64,000 nt of DNA from Neofusicoccum parvum (GCA_020912385.1 CP087210.1:2108001-2172000), one strand, 5' to 3'. Positions 12,616-26,045 are shown, numbered from the stretch's first letter. Program-made: numbers and translations. The notes: generated from the sequence alone by a model not told the origin.

Positions 12616-15249
12616 TATTGCGACGTAACGCTGTGGGCGTTGGCTCGAGTCCCGTATGCGTATCTATACAAGGGCGGTCAGCTACAGGAGTCGGTGCTTG
12701 GGAACGAAAAGTTAGGGAACGTAATGCTCTTTCCATTATCTTCTACATTGTACGGCCGCATTCCTATTTTCCTGGAGTCGAAGAATTTGGGCATATCTGC
12801 TTGGATAAGGGGTTCGCGGGACGGAGCACGGAGTTGCATTTCCGGTTTACTGGGCAGACGGCATCTGCCATTGTTGAGGGTTTTCCTTTATCAACTGGCC
12901 AAAGCAGTAGTTGCATGCATGAATGTCTTAGTCCAACTCGTTCAGGGTCCACTTCACAATAATTCGTCCGTCTTTAGTTCAGGAGCACATGTGCGCGAGT
13001 AATCTTCTCCACTCTCGCGAAGAGATGCATCCGGAGCCGAGAGAGATGCTCATGGAGCCTGCATAGATTGGTGGAACGGAGATACTTAGTAACAACAAAA
13101 GACACAAGGGCCTCTCCTCCGTCGCACGTCCGGACAGTAAGACTCAATGTGACGTGGCAGTGGTCAAGTCTTCGCCCCCATGTCGTGATGCTGCCGCCCA
13201 CAGGGCCGGCGTTGGATCCGGACGAATACCCAGAGTACCTGTACGGATCATTCGGCTGGTCCACCATTTGAGCCAACGGCCGGGACCGCTTTCCTCTCCA
13301 TTACTCGTGAAAATTCCCATTGGCCTACCTAACATCTCTACCGGCCATGGCAAGGCCGTCTTGGCATTGGTATGCCTCGATGTGGTTCGGTGTGCGTTCA
13401 TGTGGTTGGACGACTGATGGTAACCCCTTTCGTCACCGCTGCGAGCGCAGCACGAGCCAGCTATTCTTATCGCAGGGCAGAGATCCCGAAGGCGAGGGAA
13501 TTCCAACAGAAGGACCCCAGGATTCCAGAACCGCGGAACCGAGCCCTCCTTGGTCGGAAGATGCCATGGTCGCTGGGGTCAGTCTTCGGTCCACGACGGT
13601 CCGGATGCCGGACGCCACAGGGCGCAAACGTCACCCAGCCGGAGTCGCTCAGGATCTACCCGGCGCCCTAACCCCGGCGTAAACGCCGGATCGTCACCGT
13701 TATTGATCATCCAGCCTGGCTGTCGTCTTTACGGCGGAGACAAAAGAGGCGGAGTCGCAGAGGGTCAACTGGGTGGTGGCAAGTCACAGCAAGTGCCGAA
13801 CGCCAGTCATGCGAAGCTTAATATGGCAGAACTGACATCACACGAAGAGCCTCCCCCGCAGTGCTGTGCGCAGCAACCTTGCAGATGCTGGATACAAGGC
13901 TGCTCTGATCATACTCCGCACGCTTATCGCGATCGCACCGCGGCTGTTGCTCGGGCTACAGCGGTTCACAAAAGGGCGTACGGAAGAAGACTGTTGTGAT
14001 TTACATGGTGCCGCGGCACAGATGCAAGCGCATCGCTGACGAATCAAAGCAGCGTCTGTACGAAATGATACGGCGGGAGGTGGGCTGACTCGCGGACCGC
14101 TCTCTGGATCCGGACTCGGATCCTCTCCGGCGCGGCTCCAGTTGGCCTGATGTCTTCTCTCAGCAAGGCTGATGGGCCGGGCCTGACCCCTTGCGGCTCT
14201 TGCAGCCGGCTGTCTTCGTCTCCTCTGCAACGCGAAAGCGAGAAAGTCGGTCTGAAGGAAGCTTGCTGCTCCGCCGGGGTGCAGCAAGCTTAAAAAGAAA
14301 GACGTCGCTGATCGATTCCGGCGCCGATTGCCTCGCTCGAGGCTTCCCGATTACGAGCGACGCGTACGAGGCCGACCTCGGAAAGCAGAGGCAAAACAGG
14401 CCACCCCGGGGAAGGGTGGCAGCGACAGCAGACGACGTGGGAAAGTGGCTGAAGGACGGCCAATTTCTTGAGGTGAAGGACGGGGCTTAAGAGATAGAAC
14501 GAGAAGGCGGCTGGGCCGGGCTCTGGAGGCCGCACGGGACCGGCACGCGCTGACCCGGGCAACGGCGCGTGGAGTCTGGATGGGGAGCTTGGTCGCGGGA
14601 GGCGTTTTCTTCGCAAGCACTGCCTGATGGGAGGGGTGCGGATTATAGCAGCAGGCCACACGGACTCGGAAGCAGGGCGTCCCGCCGCGCGCGCACCCGC
14701 CGTAAGCGTACCCGGCGACGCGCAGCCGGGATCTGCGCCAGGCGGGGCGGCTGAGGAAGGTTCTGGCGCGGTGTTGGGGCTGCTGCGTGCAGCTGGGCGG
14801 CCCCAGGCCCTCGCGCTCGAGCGTGGCGGCGGCCCCCAGCGCGGCCTAGCGACTGCCGCGCTCGTGCTAGCGGGGGCCGGAGCACCTGCTTTCCGCCATC
14901 CGTTCGGCTGCCAAGCGGCGGCGCGTCGCGCACGCCAAACGCTGTGCCGGAGAGCGCTGGCTGCCATCCCGAGACCTGCGGGCCCTGACCAGGTGTGGAG
15001 CGGCGTCAGAGGCTCCCTGGTCCGTAGATAGCGGCGTTGGCGTCGACATGCTGAGGCCACTCCCAATAAATACATTCGGCCTGCCGTGTCAAGGCCTGCC
15101 TACTCGCTACCCCAGATCCACCCTTCCAGAACTCTGCCCCAAGGCGCCGTGCCTTGCGCCCTTCCTCTCTCCGCCTCTACCTGCCTCCTCTGCTACTAAT
15201 ATCCTAATACTCAGGGAGCCGTCGAAGCTCCCCCCGCTCCGCCGCCGCC
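12616..15249. other. Intergenic DNA, no gene recognised
   Basis: This 2.6 kb separates the F-box/WD40 gene from the ABC transporter, both on the plus strand. The first few hundred bases are likely 3' leader of the former. From about 14100 the sequence becomes very GC-rich, and overlapping frames open on both strands (for example 14290-15075 minus), which suggests composition rather than coding. The last 200 bases are pyrimidine-rich, as is usual upstream of a highly expressed fungal start. Confidence 0.6.
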
Positions 15250-18200
15250 ATGTCGTTCATGGGAGCGTTTGGCAGCGCCGATGGCACCGCCCAACGTGCC
15301 GGCGCCCCTGCTCTGCGCAGCCAGACCTCGAACATCTCTCGCGCCGACGAGAACGTCACCTACGAGAGGAGCGAGGCCACCACGCTAGCCACCACGCGGT
15401 CACGATCCCCGTCCCGGGGCGGCACCGCCAACTCGACCAAGGCCAAGGAGGCCGCCGAGGAAGAGAAGAACGGCTCTGAGGACACCGACAGCGTGTCCGA
15501 GGAGGAGCGCATCCGCCAGGTCACTTCCCTGGCCCGCCAGTACACTAATGCTTCGACATACTCTGCCATTGGCAAGAACCCCTTCACTGAGGCTGAGCCG
15601 AACTCGTCTCTGGATCCGAATGGTGAACACTTCAACGCCCGCGCGTGGGCCAAGGCCCTGCTCCACCTCCGTTCCCGCGACCCTGAAAAGTACCCCGAGC
15701 GGACGGCAGGCATCGCGTTCAAGGATCTCAACGTCTACGGCTACGGCAACGACACCGACTACCAGAAGAGCGTCGGCAATGTCTTGCTCGATGTCCCCGG
15801 CATGGTGAACCAGATCATGGGCAAGGGCCAGCGCCGGATCGACATCCTCAACAACTTCGAGGGTCTGGTTGAGGCTGGTGAGATGCTTGTCGTTCTGGGC
15901 CCGCCCGGCTCGGGATGCTCCACCTTCCTGAAGACCATTTCTGGAGAGACGCACGGCTTCAACATTGACGAGAACTCCTACATCAACTACCAGGGCATCA
16001 GCGCGTACGACATGCACAACCACTTCCGTGGCGAGGCCATCTACACTGCCGAGGTGGATGTGCATTTCCCCAACTTGTCCGTTGGTGACACTCTCGTTTT
16101 CGCTGCTAAGGCAAGAGCACCCCGCAATACTCCTGGAGACGTCGACTCCTGGACCTATGCCAGGCACATGCGTGACGTTGTGATGGCCATGTATGGTATT
16201 TCGCACACTGTCAACACCCGTGTTGGTAACGATTTCGTTCGTGGTGTCTCTGGTGGTGAGCGCAAGCGTGTCTCCATCGCTGAGGCCACTCTTAGCCAGG
16301 CCCCTCTGCAGTGCTGGGACAACTCAACCCGTGGTCTCGACTCCGCCAATGCCATCGAGTTCTGCAAGACTCTGCGTATGCAAACCGATCTGATGGGTTG
16401 CACCGCCTGCGTTGCCATCTACCAGGCTCCTCAGGCCGCCTACGACACTTTCGACAAGGTTGCTGTCCTGTATGAGGGCCAACAAATCTTCTTCGGTCGC
16501 TGCGACGAAGCGCGGCAGTACTTTGAGGACATGGGCTTCGACTGTCCCGACCGTCAGACCACTGCCGATTTCTTGACCTCGATGACTTCTGCCCTGGAGC
16601 GTGTAGTCCGCCCTGGTTGGGAGAACAGGGTTCCCCGGACACCCGAAGAATTCGCAGCCCGTTGGAAGGAGAGCCAGACTCGCGCCAAGCTGATGCAGGA
16701 CATCGAGGCGTACGACAAGAAGTATGCCATCGGTGGTGAATACCTCGAGAAATTCAAGCAATCCCGCCAGGCACAGCAGGCTAAGCACCAGCGCCTCAAG
16801 TCGCCCTACACGCTTTCGTACAACGGACAGATCAAGCTCTGCTTGTGGCGTGGATTCCAACGCCTCATAGGCGATCCCAGCTTGACAATCACCCAAATCT
16901 TCGGTAACACCATCATGGCCCTCATTCTTGGGTCGGTCTTCTACAACCTCCCGGATACCACTTCGAGCTTCTACTCCCGTGGTGCACTTCTGTTCTTCGC
17001 TATCTTGTCGAACGCTTTCGGTTCTGCTCTGGAAATCCTCACTCTGTACGCCCAACGCCCAATCGTCGAGAAACACGCCAGATACGCTCTGTACCATCCT
17101 TCCGCGGAGGCTTACGCATCCATGCTTACGGATATGCCCTACAAAATCGGAAACGCGATCTGCTTCAACTTGATCTTGTACTTCATGACGAATCTTCGTC
17201 GTGAACCCGGGGCTTTCTTCTTCTTCCTCCTGATCTCGTTCATCTTGACGCTCGTCATGTCGATGATTTTCCGCACCATCGCTTCCGTCTCGCGTACCCT
17301 GTCCCAGGCCATGGCCCCGGCAGCTCTCCTCATCCTAGCGCTTGTAATCTACACCGGCTTCGTCATCCCCACGCGTTACATGCTGGGTTGGTCTCGCTGG
17401 ATCAACTACCTGGATCCTATTTCGTATGGATTCGAGTCCTTGATGATTAACGAGTTCCACAACCGCAACTTTTCATGCTCGGCATTTGTTCCGAACAGTC
17501 TGGGAGGAGTCCTTCCTGAATATGACAACGTTGGAGCCTTCATGAGGGCTTGCAGCACTGTTGGATCCGTTCCTGGTCAAGACTTCGTCAACGGCGATGC
17601 CTACATCAACTCGTCCTTCGAATACTACCACTCCCACAAGTGGAGGAACCTGGGTATCATGATCGCTTTCATGATCTTTTTCTGCTGCACTTATCTTGCT
17701 GCGACGGAGTTCATCTCGGCCAAGAAGTCGAAGGGCGAAGTCCTTGTCTTCCGTCGCGGCCACATTCCCGCCGCCGCTAAGACCTCCCCCAACGATATTG
17801 AGGCTGTTCCTGCTGGTCGTGCCCCCCTTTCCGAGAAGAAAGATAAGACAGACAATGTTGGTGCCATGATCCAAAAGCAGACGGCCATCTTCCACTGGGA
17901 GGACATGTGCTACGATATCAAGATCAAGGGCGAGCCTCGTCGGATTCTCGACCATGTTGACGGTTGGGTCAAGCCTGGTACTCTGACTGCCCTCATGGGT
18001 GTCTCCGGTGCCGGTAAGACGACGCTCCTGGACGTTCTGGCCACTCGTGTCACCATGGGAGTCATCACCGGTGATGCTTACGTCGACGGCCGCCAGCGTG
18101 ACGCCTCTTTCCAGAGGAAGACCGGTTATGTTCAACAGCAGGACTTGCATCTTCAGACTTCCACTGTTCGCGAGGCTCTCAGCTTCAGCGCTCTGCTCCG

Positions 18201-19876
18201 CCAGCCGGCCCACGTCTCGCGTGAGGAGAAGCTCTCCTACGTCGAGGAAGTCATCAAGCTTCTGGACATGGAGGAGTATGCCGACGCAGTTGTTGGTGTC
18301 CCCGGTGAAGGTCTCAATGTCGAACAGCGCAAGCGCCTTACCATCGGTGTCGAGCTCGCGGCCAAGCCCCAGCTGCTTCTCTTCCTTGACGAGCCCACTT
18401 CCGGTCTTGACTCCCAGACTTCCTGGGCTATTTGCGATCTGATGGAGAAGCTTACCAAGAACGGTCAAGCCATTCTCTGCACTATCCACCAGCCGTCCGC
18501 CATGCTTTTCCAGCGCTTCGACCGTCTCCTCTTCCTTGCCAGGGGTGGCAGGACCGTCTACTTCGGCGATATTGGAGAGAACTCTAAGGTTCTGACCAAC
18601 TACTTCGAACGCAACGGTGCACACCCTTGCCCGACCGAGGCTAACCCGGCTGAATGGATGCTTGAGGTTATTGGTGCTGCTCCCGGCTCTCACACTGACA
18701 TCGACTGGCACGAGGCTTGGCGCAACAGCGCCGAATACCAGGCTGTCAAGGACGAGCTCAGGCTGATGAAGGAGGAACTTCCCCAGAAGACTCAGCCCTC
18801 TTCCTCTGGAGACAAGGCTAGCTACCGCGAATTCGCTGCACCCTTTACTGTTCAGGTCTGGGAAGTCACTAAGCGTGTGTTCGAGCAATACTGGCGCACG
18901 CCTTCGTACATCTACGCCAAGCTTGTGCTTACCACCCTCTCCGGTCTCTTCGTCGGTTTCTCTTTCTTTAAGGCCAAGAACACACAGCAAGGTCTCCAGA
19001 ACCAGATGTTTGCCATCTTCATGCTCATGACCATCTTCGGCAACCTTGTTCAGCAAATCATGCCTCACTTCGTCACCCAGCGTTCCCTGTACGAGGTTCG
19101 CGAGCGTCCCAGCAAGACTTATTCCTGGAAGGCTTTCATGCTTTCTCAGATCACCGTTGAGCTTCCCTGGAACAGCTTGGCTGGCCTCCTGCTCTTCTTC
19201 TGCTGGTACTACCCTATTGGTCTGTACAGGAACGCTGAGCCGACCGACGCTGTCAACGAGCGTGGCGCTCTGATGTTCCTGCTTGTCTGGACCTTCCTTC
19301 TCTTCACGAGCACTTTCACCGACATGATCATTGCTGGTATCGAGACTGCCGAGACAGGTGGTAACATTGCCAACCTGCTCTTCATGCTAACGCTCATCTT
19401 CAACGGGTATGTTTTCCACTCAGCACAACTAAATTCGATCAAAGCTAACCCATTGCAGTGTACTTGCCACCAAGGACGCGCTCCCCGGTTTCTGGATCTT
19501 CATGTACTACATGTCGCCTTTCACTTACCTCGTGTCTGGCATGCTGTCCACGGGTGTCGCCAATACCGCTGTCGAATGTGCATCGAACGAGTACCTCAGC
19601 TTCCAGCCTAGTGATGGGCAGACTTGCCAGCAGTACCTGTCGAACTACACGCAGGCGACAGGCGGCTACCTTCTCGAGCCCGACTCTCGCTCTGACTGCC
19701 AGTTCTGCTCGATGAGCTCGACCAACACGTTCATTGCGTCGGTCGACATCTACTGGAAGGATGCGTGGAGGAACTTTGGCATTATGTGGATCTACATTAT
19801 CTTCAACATCTTCGGTGCCCTGTTCATCTACTGGCTGGCCCGTGTGCCGAAGAAGAGCAAGCAGAAGAAGGAGTAG
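15250..19876 (+). CDS. PDR-subfamily (ABCG) multidrug ABC transporter
   Basis: Full-size plasma-membrane efflux pump of the Cdr1/Pdr5/Atr class that exports azoles and other hydrophobic toxicants using ATP. Two exons, 15250-19406 and 19459-19876, give 1524 residues, normal for the family. The layout is (NBD-TMD)x2. NBD1 has the usual degenerate Walker A with Cys in place of Lys ([13 protein letters not shown], about 220), a canonical signature [13 protein letters not shown] and an altered Walker B ([13 protein letters not shown]). NBD2 has a canonical Walker A ([12 protein letters not shown]) and Walker B ([16 protein letters not shown]) but a degenerate signature ([14 protein letters not shown]). 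Six-helix membrane domains follow each NBD, and the last large external loop is Cys-rich. The N-terminus is acidic, Ser-rich and cytosolic. Codon bias towards C-ending codons suggests strong expression. The specific drug substrate cannot be told from sequence. Confidence 0.96.
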
Positions 19877-21029
19877 ATGATGTGATGAGATGGGTGGATG
19901 AAGGTTGACGTTTTCTTCGAATATTCCCCTCGCTGTCATTCTTTGTCTGGGACGCGAGCACTTTGTTTCACTGTATGACATTTAACGCATAGCCCCGTCG
20001 CGTGGGGCGGCTGAGAACAGCGCGGCGTTTGGATTTTGGACCCTTCTCTTCTCAGGATGGAGGGGAGGCAGAAAGTTTTGATAGATTGATAGAGCTCAGG
20101 CAGCAGTGCGGGCGGTGGATCTCTCTTGCTATACACAGCGCAGATGAATTCTAGATGAGATTGTAATACAAGCATGCTTGAACACCAGCCCCTGGCTTTG
20201 AGAGTGACCTGGGCATCGAGCGAAGGAGTGGGAATCGACAAAGAGCGCAAGAGCCGGGTGGAGCTGCAGACAATGCGCTCGTTGAGGAATGGTGAGGGGT
20301 GCGGGGTCGCAAGGCATTCTTTGCGCTGCATCATGGAGTCAGGCCCGACTCGGCAGTCAGTTCGTGCTCGTGGGGAAGGTTGAGCAGGCGCGGATGAGGA
20401 GGCGAGGCGGCTACGACTAAACGCATCTGTCTAGACGGATACGAGTACTTCGGCAGCCCACAACAACGACGGCAGTACGCCACCGTGGAGCTCTGCCCGG
20501 AAGATTGCGGGGCTGCAAGGCATTTTTCGTGCTGCACTGCGGACCTAGCTAGGCTAGAGCGGGGCCCGGTGTGGATAGGGCTGAGCCAGGCGTGCGCGCA
20601 GGGCAGGACATGTACTAAAATTGGCAGGGCGCACCGCCGGCGATCAGCAGGCCCGCAGGTTTGCCCCTCGGCATGCGCAGCTAAGCCTTGCGGGAGCCCC
20701 GCCGCTTCCCTGTTGGGGCTTTCTCGCGCTGCGCAGGAAGGCAGCCTCCTCGCTGGTGCGAACCGTGTCGGCCCCCGCTCTCCAAACTGAGCCAATGAGA
20801 CGCCATCTGGACAGCCCAGCGCTCACCGCGATCGCTCCTTCAGGATTCAGACAATCGCCCTCGCCAACGTCAGAGGCGCTAACGTCCGCCAGGCAAGCGC
20901 AGCATTTAACTGCCATGTCTGGCATGCCTGGCTCCCAACAGCGACACCTCCTCCTCACCTACGCTACGCTTTGCAGACCTATACACGCATGACAGAATCC
21001 CTTGCAGAGTAGCACCGTTACTACCAACC
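19877..21029. other. Intergenic DNA, no gene recognised
   Basis: This 1.15 kb holds the presumed 3' leader of the ABC transporter and the promoter and leader of the following plus-strand gene. No TATA box or clear motif was identified, and the short open frames on both strands lack recognisable domains. Confidence 0.6.
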
Positions 21030-23522
21030 ATGCCGCTACTCAAGAAGCCAATTGAGAGCGAGAAGAGTCCCCGCGACTCGATTGTCTCCAGTGGCTCTCA
21101 TTCCTCAGCAGGCGCACCGCCGCCCGCCTACCACGAACAACCGCCTTCAGACGCCCTGCCGTCCCTCGATGGAGCCAACCTGCCTCCGGACTTCACGAGA
21201 CGCTTGGAGAGCCTGAGTCTCGATCCTCTGCGGGTGCAGGACGCTCCCGCCCCCGACGAGTGCATCGTCCACCTCAAGCTGCTGGAGGCTTTCTACAACC
21301 TTCGCCAGGACATCGAGGGCACTGAAGGTCTGTTCGGTATCGCCGGCCCTCACCTACCGTCAAAGAACGAGAAGCAAGAAAGGTCCGATCTCAAGGACCA
21401 TGAGGACCTGGATGAGAACACAAAGCAGAAGATCAAGCAGGTCCGCGAGAAGAGATGGGCCGTTTACGTCTCGCGTGCAGTCGATAGATATGAGACGTGG
21501 TTTGGCGAGCGTATACCAAAGACCACCGCCGGAAAGATGAAAGGTCCCATTACCGGCCAATCCCTGAAAGAAGACCCGTCGTTGCGTGAAGAGGCGAGTA
21601 CCATGGGGGAGCGCCTCAAGGATTTCTTCCCGGAAAACCTGCCCCCGCTTGACGTGCTCATGGTCTGGCATGCTCATACCCTCAACCCGCGCATTTTCTT
21701 CGAAGACTGTTTGCGCTATGGCTGCCTGGATTTCTGGGCTACCGGAATCCCTTGGGTGGATATCAATGCCTGCATCGACAACACTACCTTCGACTATGAT
21801 GTTGATGAAGTTGCAAAGTTGAACTGGCGACGGGGCGCACAACTTTCTTGGGACAACCTGGATGACCCGCTCGAGAAGAAGCTGCGTTGTCCGGTCTGCG
21901 TAAACGGGACCTCTCTGCCAATCCCTTGGTCACGCAATGCAGGCTTTCCATCCGAACTTTATAGTAACTTCCACCCTGGAGATGGATACGCCGACAGCAA
22001 CTTCGTCGAAGTCTGCCGTGGCTGCCAGAACTCTATTACGCACGACACTCTGCAGGTCTCTCAGTTCCGGAAGGACATTTCGCGCTTGCTGAAAGAGGAT
22101 GTGCCGCTCGCCGGTACTGTTTTGGACAGACAGGGCAGGCCCATCCACCCGATGAAGCGTTTCACGAATCCTCCCTATTTCTTCGCGTCCGCTTGGATCA
22201 AGGGCGCGGCCCATGTGAAACTGCTTGAGGCTACGGATCTCCACAAGAACCCAAGAGCGAGTCTGGATAGTGTGAGGCTTATTCTTGGCGATGCACTGAA
22301 GAAGAGAAAGACTGTTTCCCAATACACCCAGGTTCGCTGAACTCATCCCTCTGAATTCAACATTTGTTAATTGAACATTCAGGGACGGGGAGGCAATACA
22401 CTTGATCGCGAGCGCATGTCTATTAGACGCATGATGTCTCGCTACTGGAATAACCACACTGTCTTCAGCATTGATCTCGTTGGAGCCGTGATCCGCCAGG
22501 GTACTTTCATCGAGAAGATGCACAACATCGGCTGGATATTCTCGCCGACAGTCTACGCCACTGCCGAGCGCCTTATCCAGAAGTATCAGAACTTCTTTTC
22601 CATCATGGCTGCTTACCCTCGCAAAATGGTCGTGCCGACCCTCGACGTCGACCTCGCATGGCACACCCATCAGACCACACCCTCGCGGTACTTCCAATTC
22701 AGTGAGACGGCCTGCAACGGCGTCTTCATCGACCACGACGACAAGATTGAAGAGGCCAAGCTCGACGAGTCCTTCGAATGGACCAGCAAGCAGTACCAGC
22801 GCATGTTTGGCCAGCCCTATTCAGAGTGCACCTGTTGGTACTGCGAAGCCGTTCGCGAATCGCACACAACGCCATTCAGCCGGCTCTTCAGGACCTCCAA
22901 TGCCGCAGCTACCTCACAACTACACGAGTCCAACTCGGCTCCGCCCTCCGACCCCGCCTGCGGCCCTCACGTCTCCTCCCACAACTCTGTCCGCACAAAA
23001 AACAGCTACGCTTGGGGGGCCGCTCGCCGCTCACATCTCGAGAAAGCATACGCCGCTGCCGTCCGTCGCGCGAGGAAGGAGGGCCGCGAACCGCCACAGC
23101 GCGAGACGTTCTATGCCGCCCACGCGGAGGAGCACAGCGACAAAAAGAAGAAAGAGAAGGACAACGGCGCCTATCCCTACGCCATGTGTGCACCGTACGT
23201 CGGTTATGCATACGGCCCGTACCCGCTCGGCGGTGTCGGATATGCCGGCGGCGACCCCGGCTATGGTGAGACTGGAACTGGCGTTAGCGGTGGGTGCTGT
23301 CAGGGAACGTGCGGTGGGATGGTTGGCGCCGGTGGATCGTGCGCCGGGGTTGGTGGTAGCTGTGGTGGCGCTGCTTGTGCCAGTGCAGGCCCAGGTGCTG
23401 GTGTTAGTGGTAGTTGTGCGGGCGCAGGCGGGTGCGGCGGAGGAGGTGGTGGTGGTTGTGGTGGCGGTGGAGGTGGCGGCGGCGGCGGGTGCGGTGGCGG
23501 CGGCGGCGGCGGTGGATGTTAA
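21030..23522 (+). CDS. GRDP-like (DUF1399) protein with Gly/Cys-rich tail
   Basis: A member of the glycine-rich-domain-containing protein family, known in plants and widespread in fungi, without an assigned biochemical activity. Two exons, 21030-22331 and 22383-23522, give 813 residues; the 51-bp intron has an unusual GTTCGC donor. Two copies of the family's W-H-x-H hallmark are present: VWHAHTLNPRIFFEDC near residue 214 and LAWHTHQTTPSRYFQF near residue 520. A Cys pair motif (CPVC and CRGC, about 290-335) sits between them and could bind metal. After a Pro/Ser linker the last 90 or so residues are almost only Gly and Cys (single or paired Cys among poly-Gly), ending in Cys just before the stop. 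The start ATG at 21030 follows a pyrimidine/adenine-rich leader. Function and location remain unknown. Confidence 0.85.
23260..23519 (+). repeat. GGC/GGT-rich coding repeat (Gly/Cys tail)
   Basis: Low-complexity DNA made of GGN and TGY codons encodes the Gly/Cys-rich end of the GRDP-like protein. The last 90 bases are nearly pure GGC/GGT with TGT or TGC every 5-10 codons. Length variation between strains would be expected. Confidence 0.85.
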
Positions 23523-24297
23523 GGGGATGTTGTTTGTAGTGAGGATTGGGGAGAGTCTCGGTATGGTTGAGGCGGTGTTATTACGAGTAACGGTCTCGGG
23601 TCTATGTCATAAATTGGTGCTTGGAAAGGATGGGCTACAGAGTATATGCTCTCGTTACATTGATATCCTACTGTTAAATTGATTATGTTGCTTCGAAGTC
23701 CAAGTCTCTTTTTGTGCGTGTAGAGTCTTTAAGCTCGTTCTCTAATGTTCTGGGGCGGTGACGAGGCTCATTTCTGGGGATTTGAAGCATTCATCCAGAT
23801 AATAAATGGCAGCAAACGACGTACCAACTCTGTCCGGATGAATGCTCCAGCTCCCCATGTGGGTGTGTAGTGATGGCAATTGCTTGGCATCGATTTGACA
23901 ACCCCGCCCCCACAAACGGCGACGTGCGTGTTAAGTATATAAATCAAACAGGCTACAATTCTTGGTACCTTACATGGAACGCTTAAAATCACCATAGGAG
24001 ATGTTTGGAAGCCAGATATGTGACCAAATAAGCAAGCCAGGAAGAGTGATGTGACGAAAATAGCGAGCCGCCGGCTGTCACAAGCCCCTCATACGCCAGT
24101 GACTAGTAGAAGACTGGCTCGCCATGACAGCATCACGCTGGACACGTCACAAGCGAGGCCCTGAGACCCTGAACGCACAATAGGACGCCGTGGCCTTTAA
24201 AAACCTCTTCGCCACCGCCGCCCTCCACTCCTCTTCCTCTTCCTCCACGACCCACCCCCACCACCACCACCGCCGCCACTCCGCAGCCGCTGTCGCA
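23523..24297. other. Intergenic DNA, no gene recognised
   Basis: Terminator region of the GRDP-like gene and promoter of the next plus-strand gene. A TTTAAAAA element at about 24195-24202 lies roughly 100 bp upstream of the chosen ATG at 24298 and might serve as a TATA-like box. A CT-rich and CAC/CCG-rich leader follows at 24220-24290. Confidence 0.5.
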
Positions 24298-26045
24298 ATG
24301 GCAGCCACCACTGGTATGTCGAAGACACAGATCCAGGCTTACGCCCTAGTCCGTTCTCCCTTACTACACTTATAGGAACTTCCGCGCCGGCTGAGCCGGT
24401 CCCTTTCATGCGCCTTCCCGGAGAGATCCGCAACAAGATCTACTCCTTCACGTGGCATCAGTCAGGATGCCCCAGAACGATCGAGCACTGCAAAAACACG
24501 TCATACTGGAGCATGGCGTGTTTTCCCGCGTCGATGATGGATTGTCCTGGCCGGGTTGACGTCTCCAAGACGTTGACCTGGAAGGTGGCCATGGCCGACA
24601 TGGAGGCAGTCTGGTTCCCACCAGTTGTCATGAAGATGGACCCAAAGATCCAGCTTGAGTTCATCGGAGAACTGATGAACAAGTTCAAGATGATTCTTGT
24701 TGTTCCAGGCAGCGTCTTGAAGAACGGCGCCCTCTCCATCAGGGAGATGCCGCCTCCGGTGTTCCTGGAGAGCCTGCACGTTCTCAACATCCGCGCAGGC
24801 ATCTGCTCCTCCGCCCATCATAGCGCCCTTCTTCCATACCGCCTTCGGAATGACACCTGCCGTGATATCCGATTCTCGCAGGATGAGAGCCATATCAAAT
24901 CGGCTTTCCAGAAGATTGCAGCTGCCCTTACGAAGTGCCCGCGACTCGAGCAGATTGAAGTCGGGGTGACCATTTGCCGCCCGGCTCTCCTGGAATACTT
25001 TGAGGACGAACGCCACGTCAGCGACTTCGCCCAGGGCTTGCGAGAGGAGATCGCATCGGCGTTTTGCAAGGGACCACCCACGGTTCCACTTGCAAGGAAG
25101 GCCACGGTCATCTTATACACCGCGGACCAGATGATCCGGCTCAGGACCACATACTATTGGAGCCCTATGCTGCAGTCTTTCGTCACAGAGCAGTTCGAGG
25201 GTGACTACACGGTCAACCGTCGAGAGAAGAGATGGAAGATGTACCCCCATGACTCTATTACCTGTCAGGAGTTAGGCTGCGTCTCGGCCCGAGAGGCACT
25301 GAAGCGCAAGAAGCAGAACCGTACGTTCAACGCCTTGAAGAGGAAGATGCCCATCCAAGGCCCCATCCCCCCCGACGGCATCCAGGAGTGGATCGACCGC
25401 AACCTTTGGGGTGACTTCCACTCTCGCTCCGTTGACGAATATGAAATCGAAGAAGATTTCTTCATGTCGAACCCGTTCGATATACCTTCCAGGAACGAGA
25501 GGCGCGCAGGCCAGGCATTCGCAAAGGACTTCATCAAGCGAGCTGCCCGGAGGCGGGAGTTACACAGGCAAGCCAAGGTTTCTACCGATGCTGAGAGCCA
25601 GTCTGCCGCAAGGGTTGCAATCAAGGCCTTTCTCCAGCCCGATGTCGATCATCCCAATGGAAGCGCAGACAGAACGAGCCCGAAGCTTCTCAAGACGATC
25701 TCAAAGTTCCTCCTGCTCATCACAGGTGTGCCCCAAGCAATTTACATCTTGGCCGAACACGCTTCTGCCAGTGTTTTTGAACTGCTCGCTTCTCTCTGCT
25801 TCGCTATCGCTCATCGTGAGACTCTCCTCCAAGTCTTCATCAACCTCACTGCCTTTGGCCTCGAGGTCTTGGGTTTCATCCTCCCTCATGGCAAGAAGCT
25901 TCTCCGGGACGTGTTCAGCTTCGTCATCTTCGGCTCCACGGTTCTTCTGGCTTGCGGGTTTCTCTTCTTGTTCCACAAGGCGTGCGTGGCTGTTATTGTC
26001 TGGGCCGCTCTCGAGGTCAGGGCGTTGAATGGTGGACGGGGTTGA
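24298..26045 (+). CDS. F-box-like LPxEIR protein with C-terminal membrane segments, copy 1
   Basis: Uncharacterised fungal family. A 16-nt first exon (24298-24313) encodes only five residues plus one base. A 62-bp intron with GTATGT donor and TATAG acceptor leads to exon 2 (24376-26045), giving 561 residues. Near the start lies FMRLPGEIRNKIYSFTW, an F-box-like LPxEIR motif as in many fungal F-box/2EXR-type proteins. It is followed by a shared MDPKIQLEFIGELMNKF block (about 115), a mostly alpha/beta middle and a Cys pair (TCQELGC, about 308). The last 120 residues contain three or four hydrophobic helices with short loops, predicted as membrane spans. Two paralogues lie nearby (27440-29099 and 45331-47784). 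The ATG chosen is the first in its frame after an upstream stop at 24181. Function is unknown; a membrane-tethered adaptor is only a guess. Confidence 0.78.

Noticed and set aside
14290..15075. 261-codon minus frame before the ABC transporter
   Set aside because: GC-rich low complexity overlapping plus-strand frames of equal quality; likely promoter DNA.
17473..19068. 531-codon frame on the minus strand
   Set aside because: It lies wholly antisense to the ABC transporter, whose C-ending codon bias removes antisense stops.
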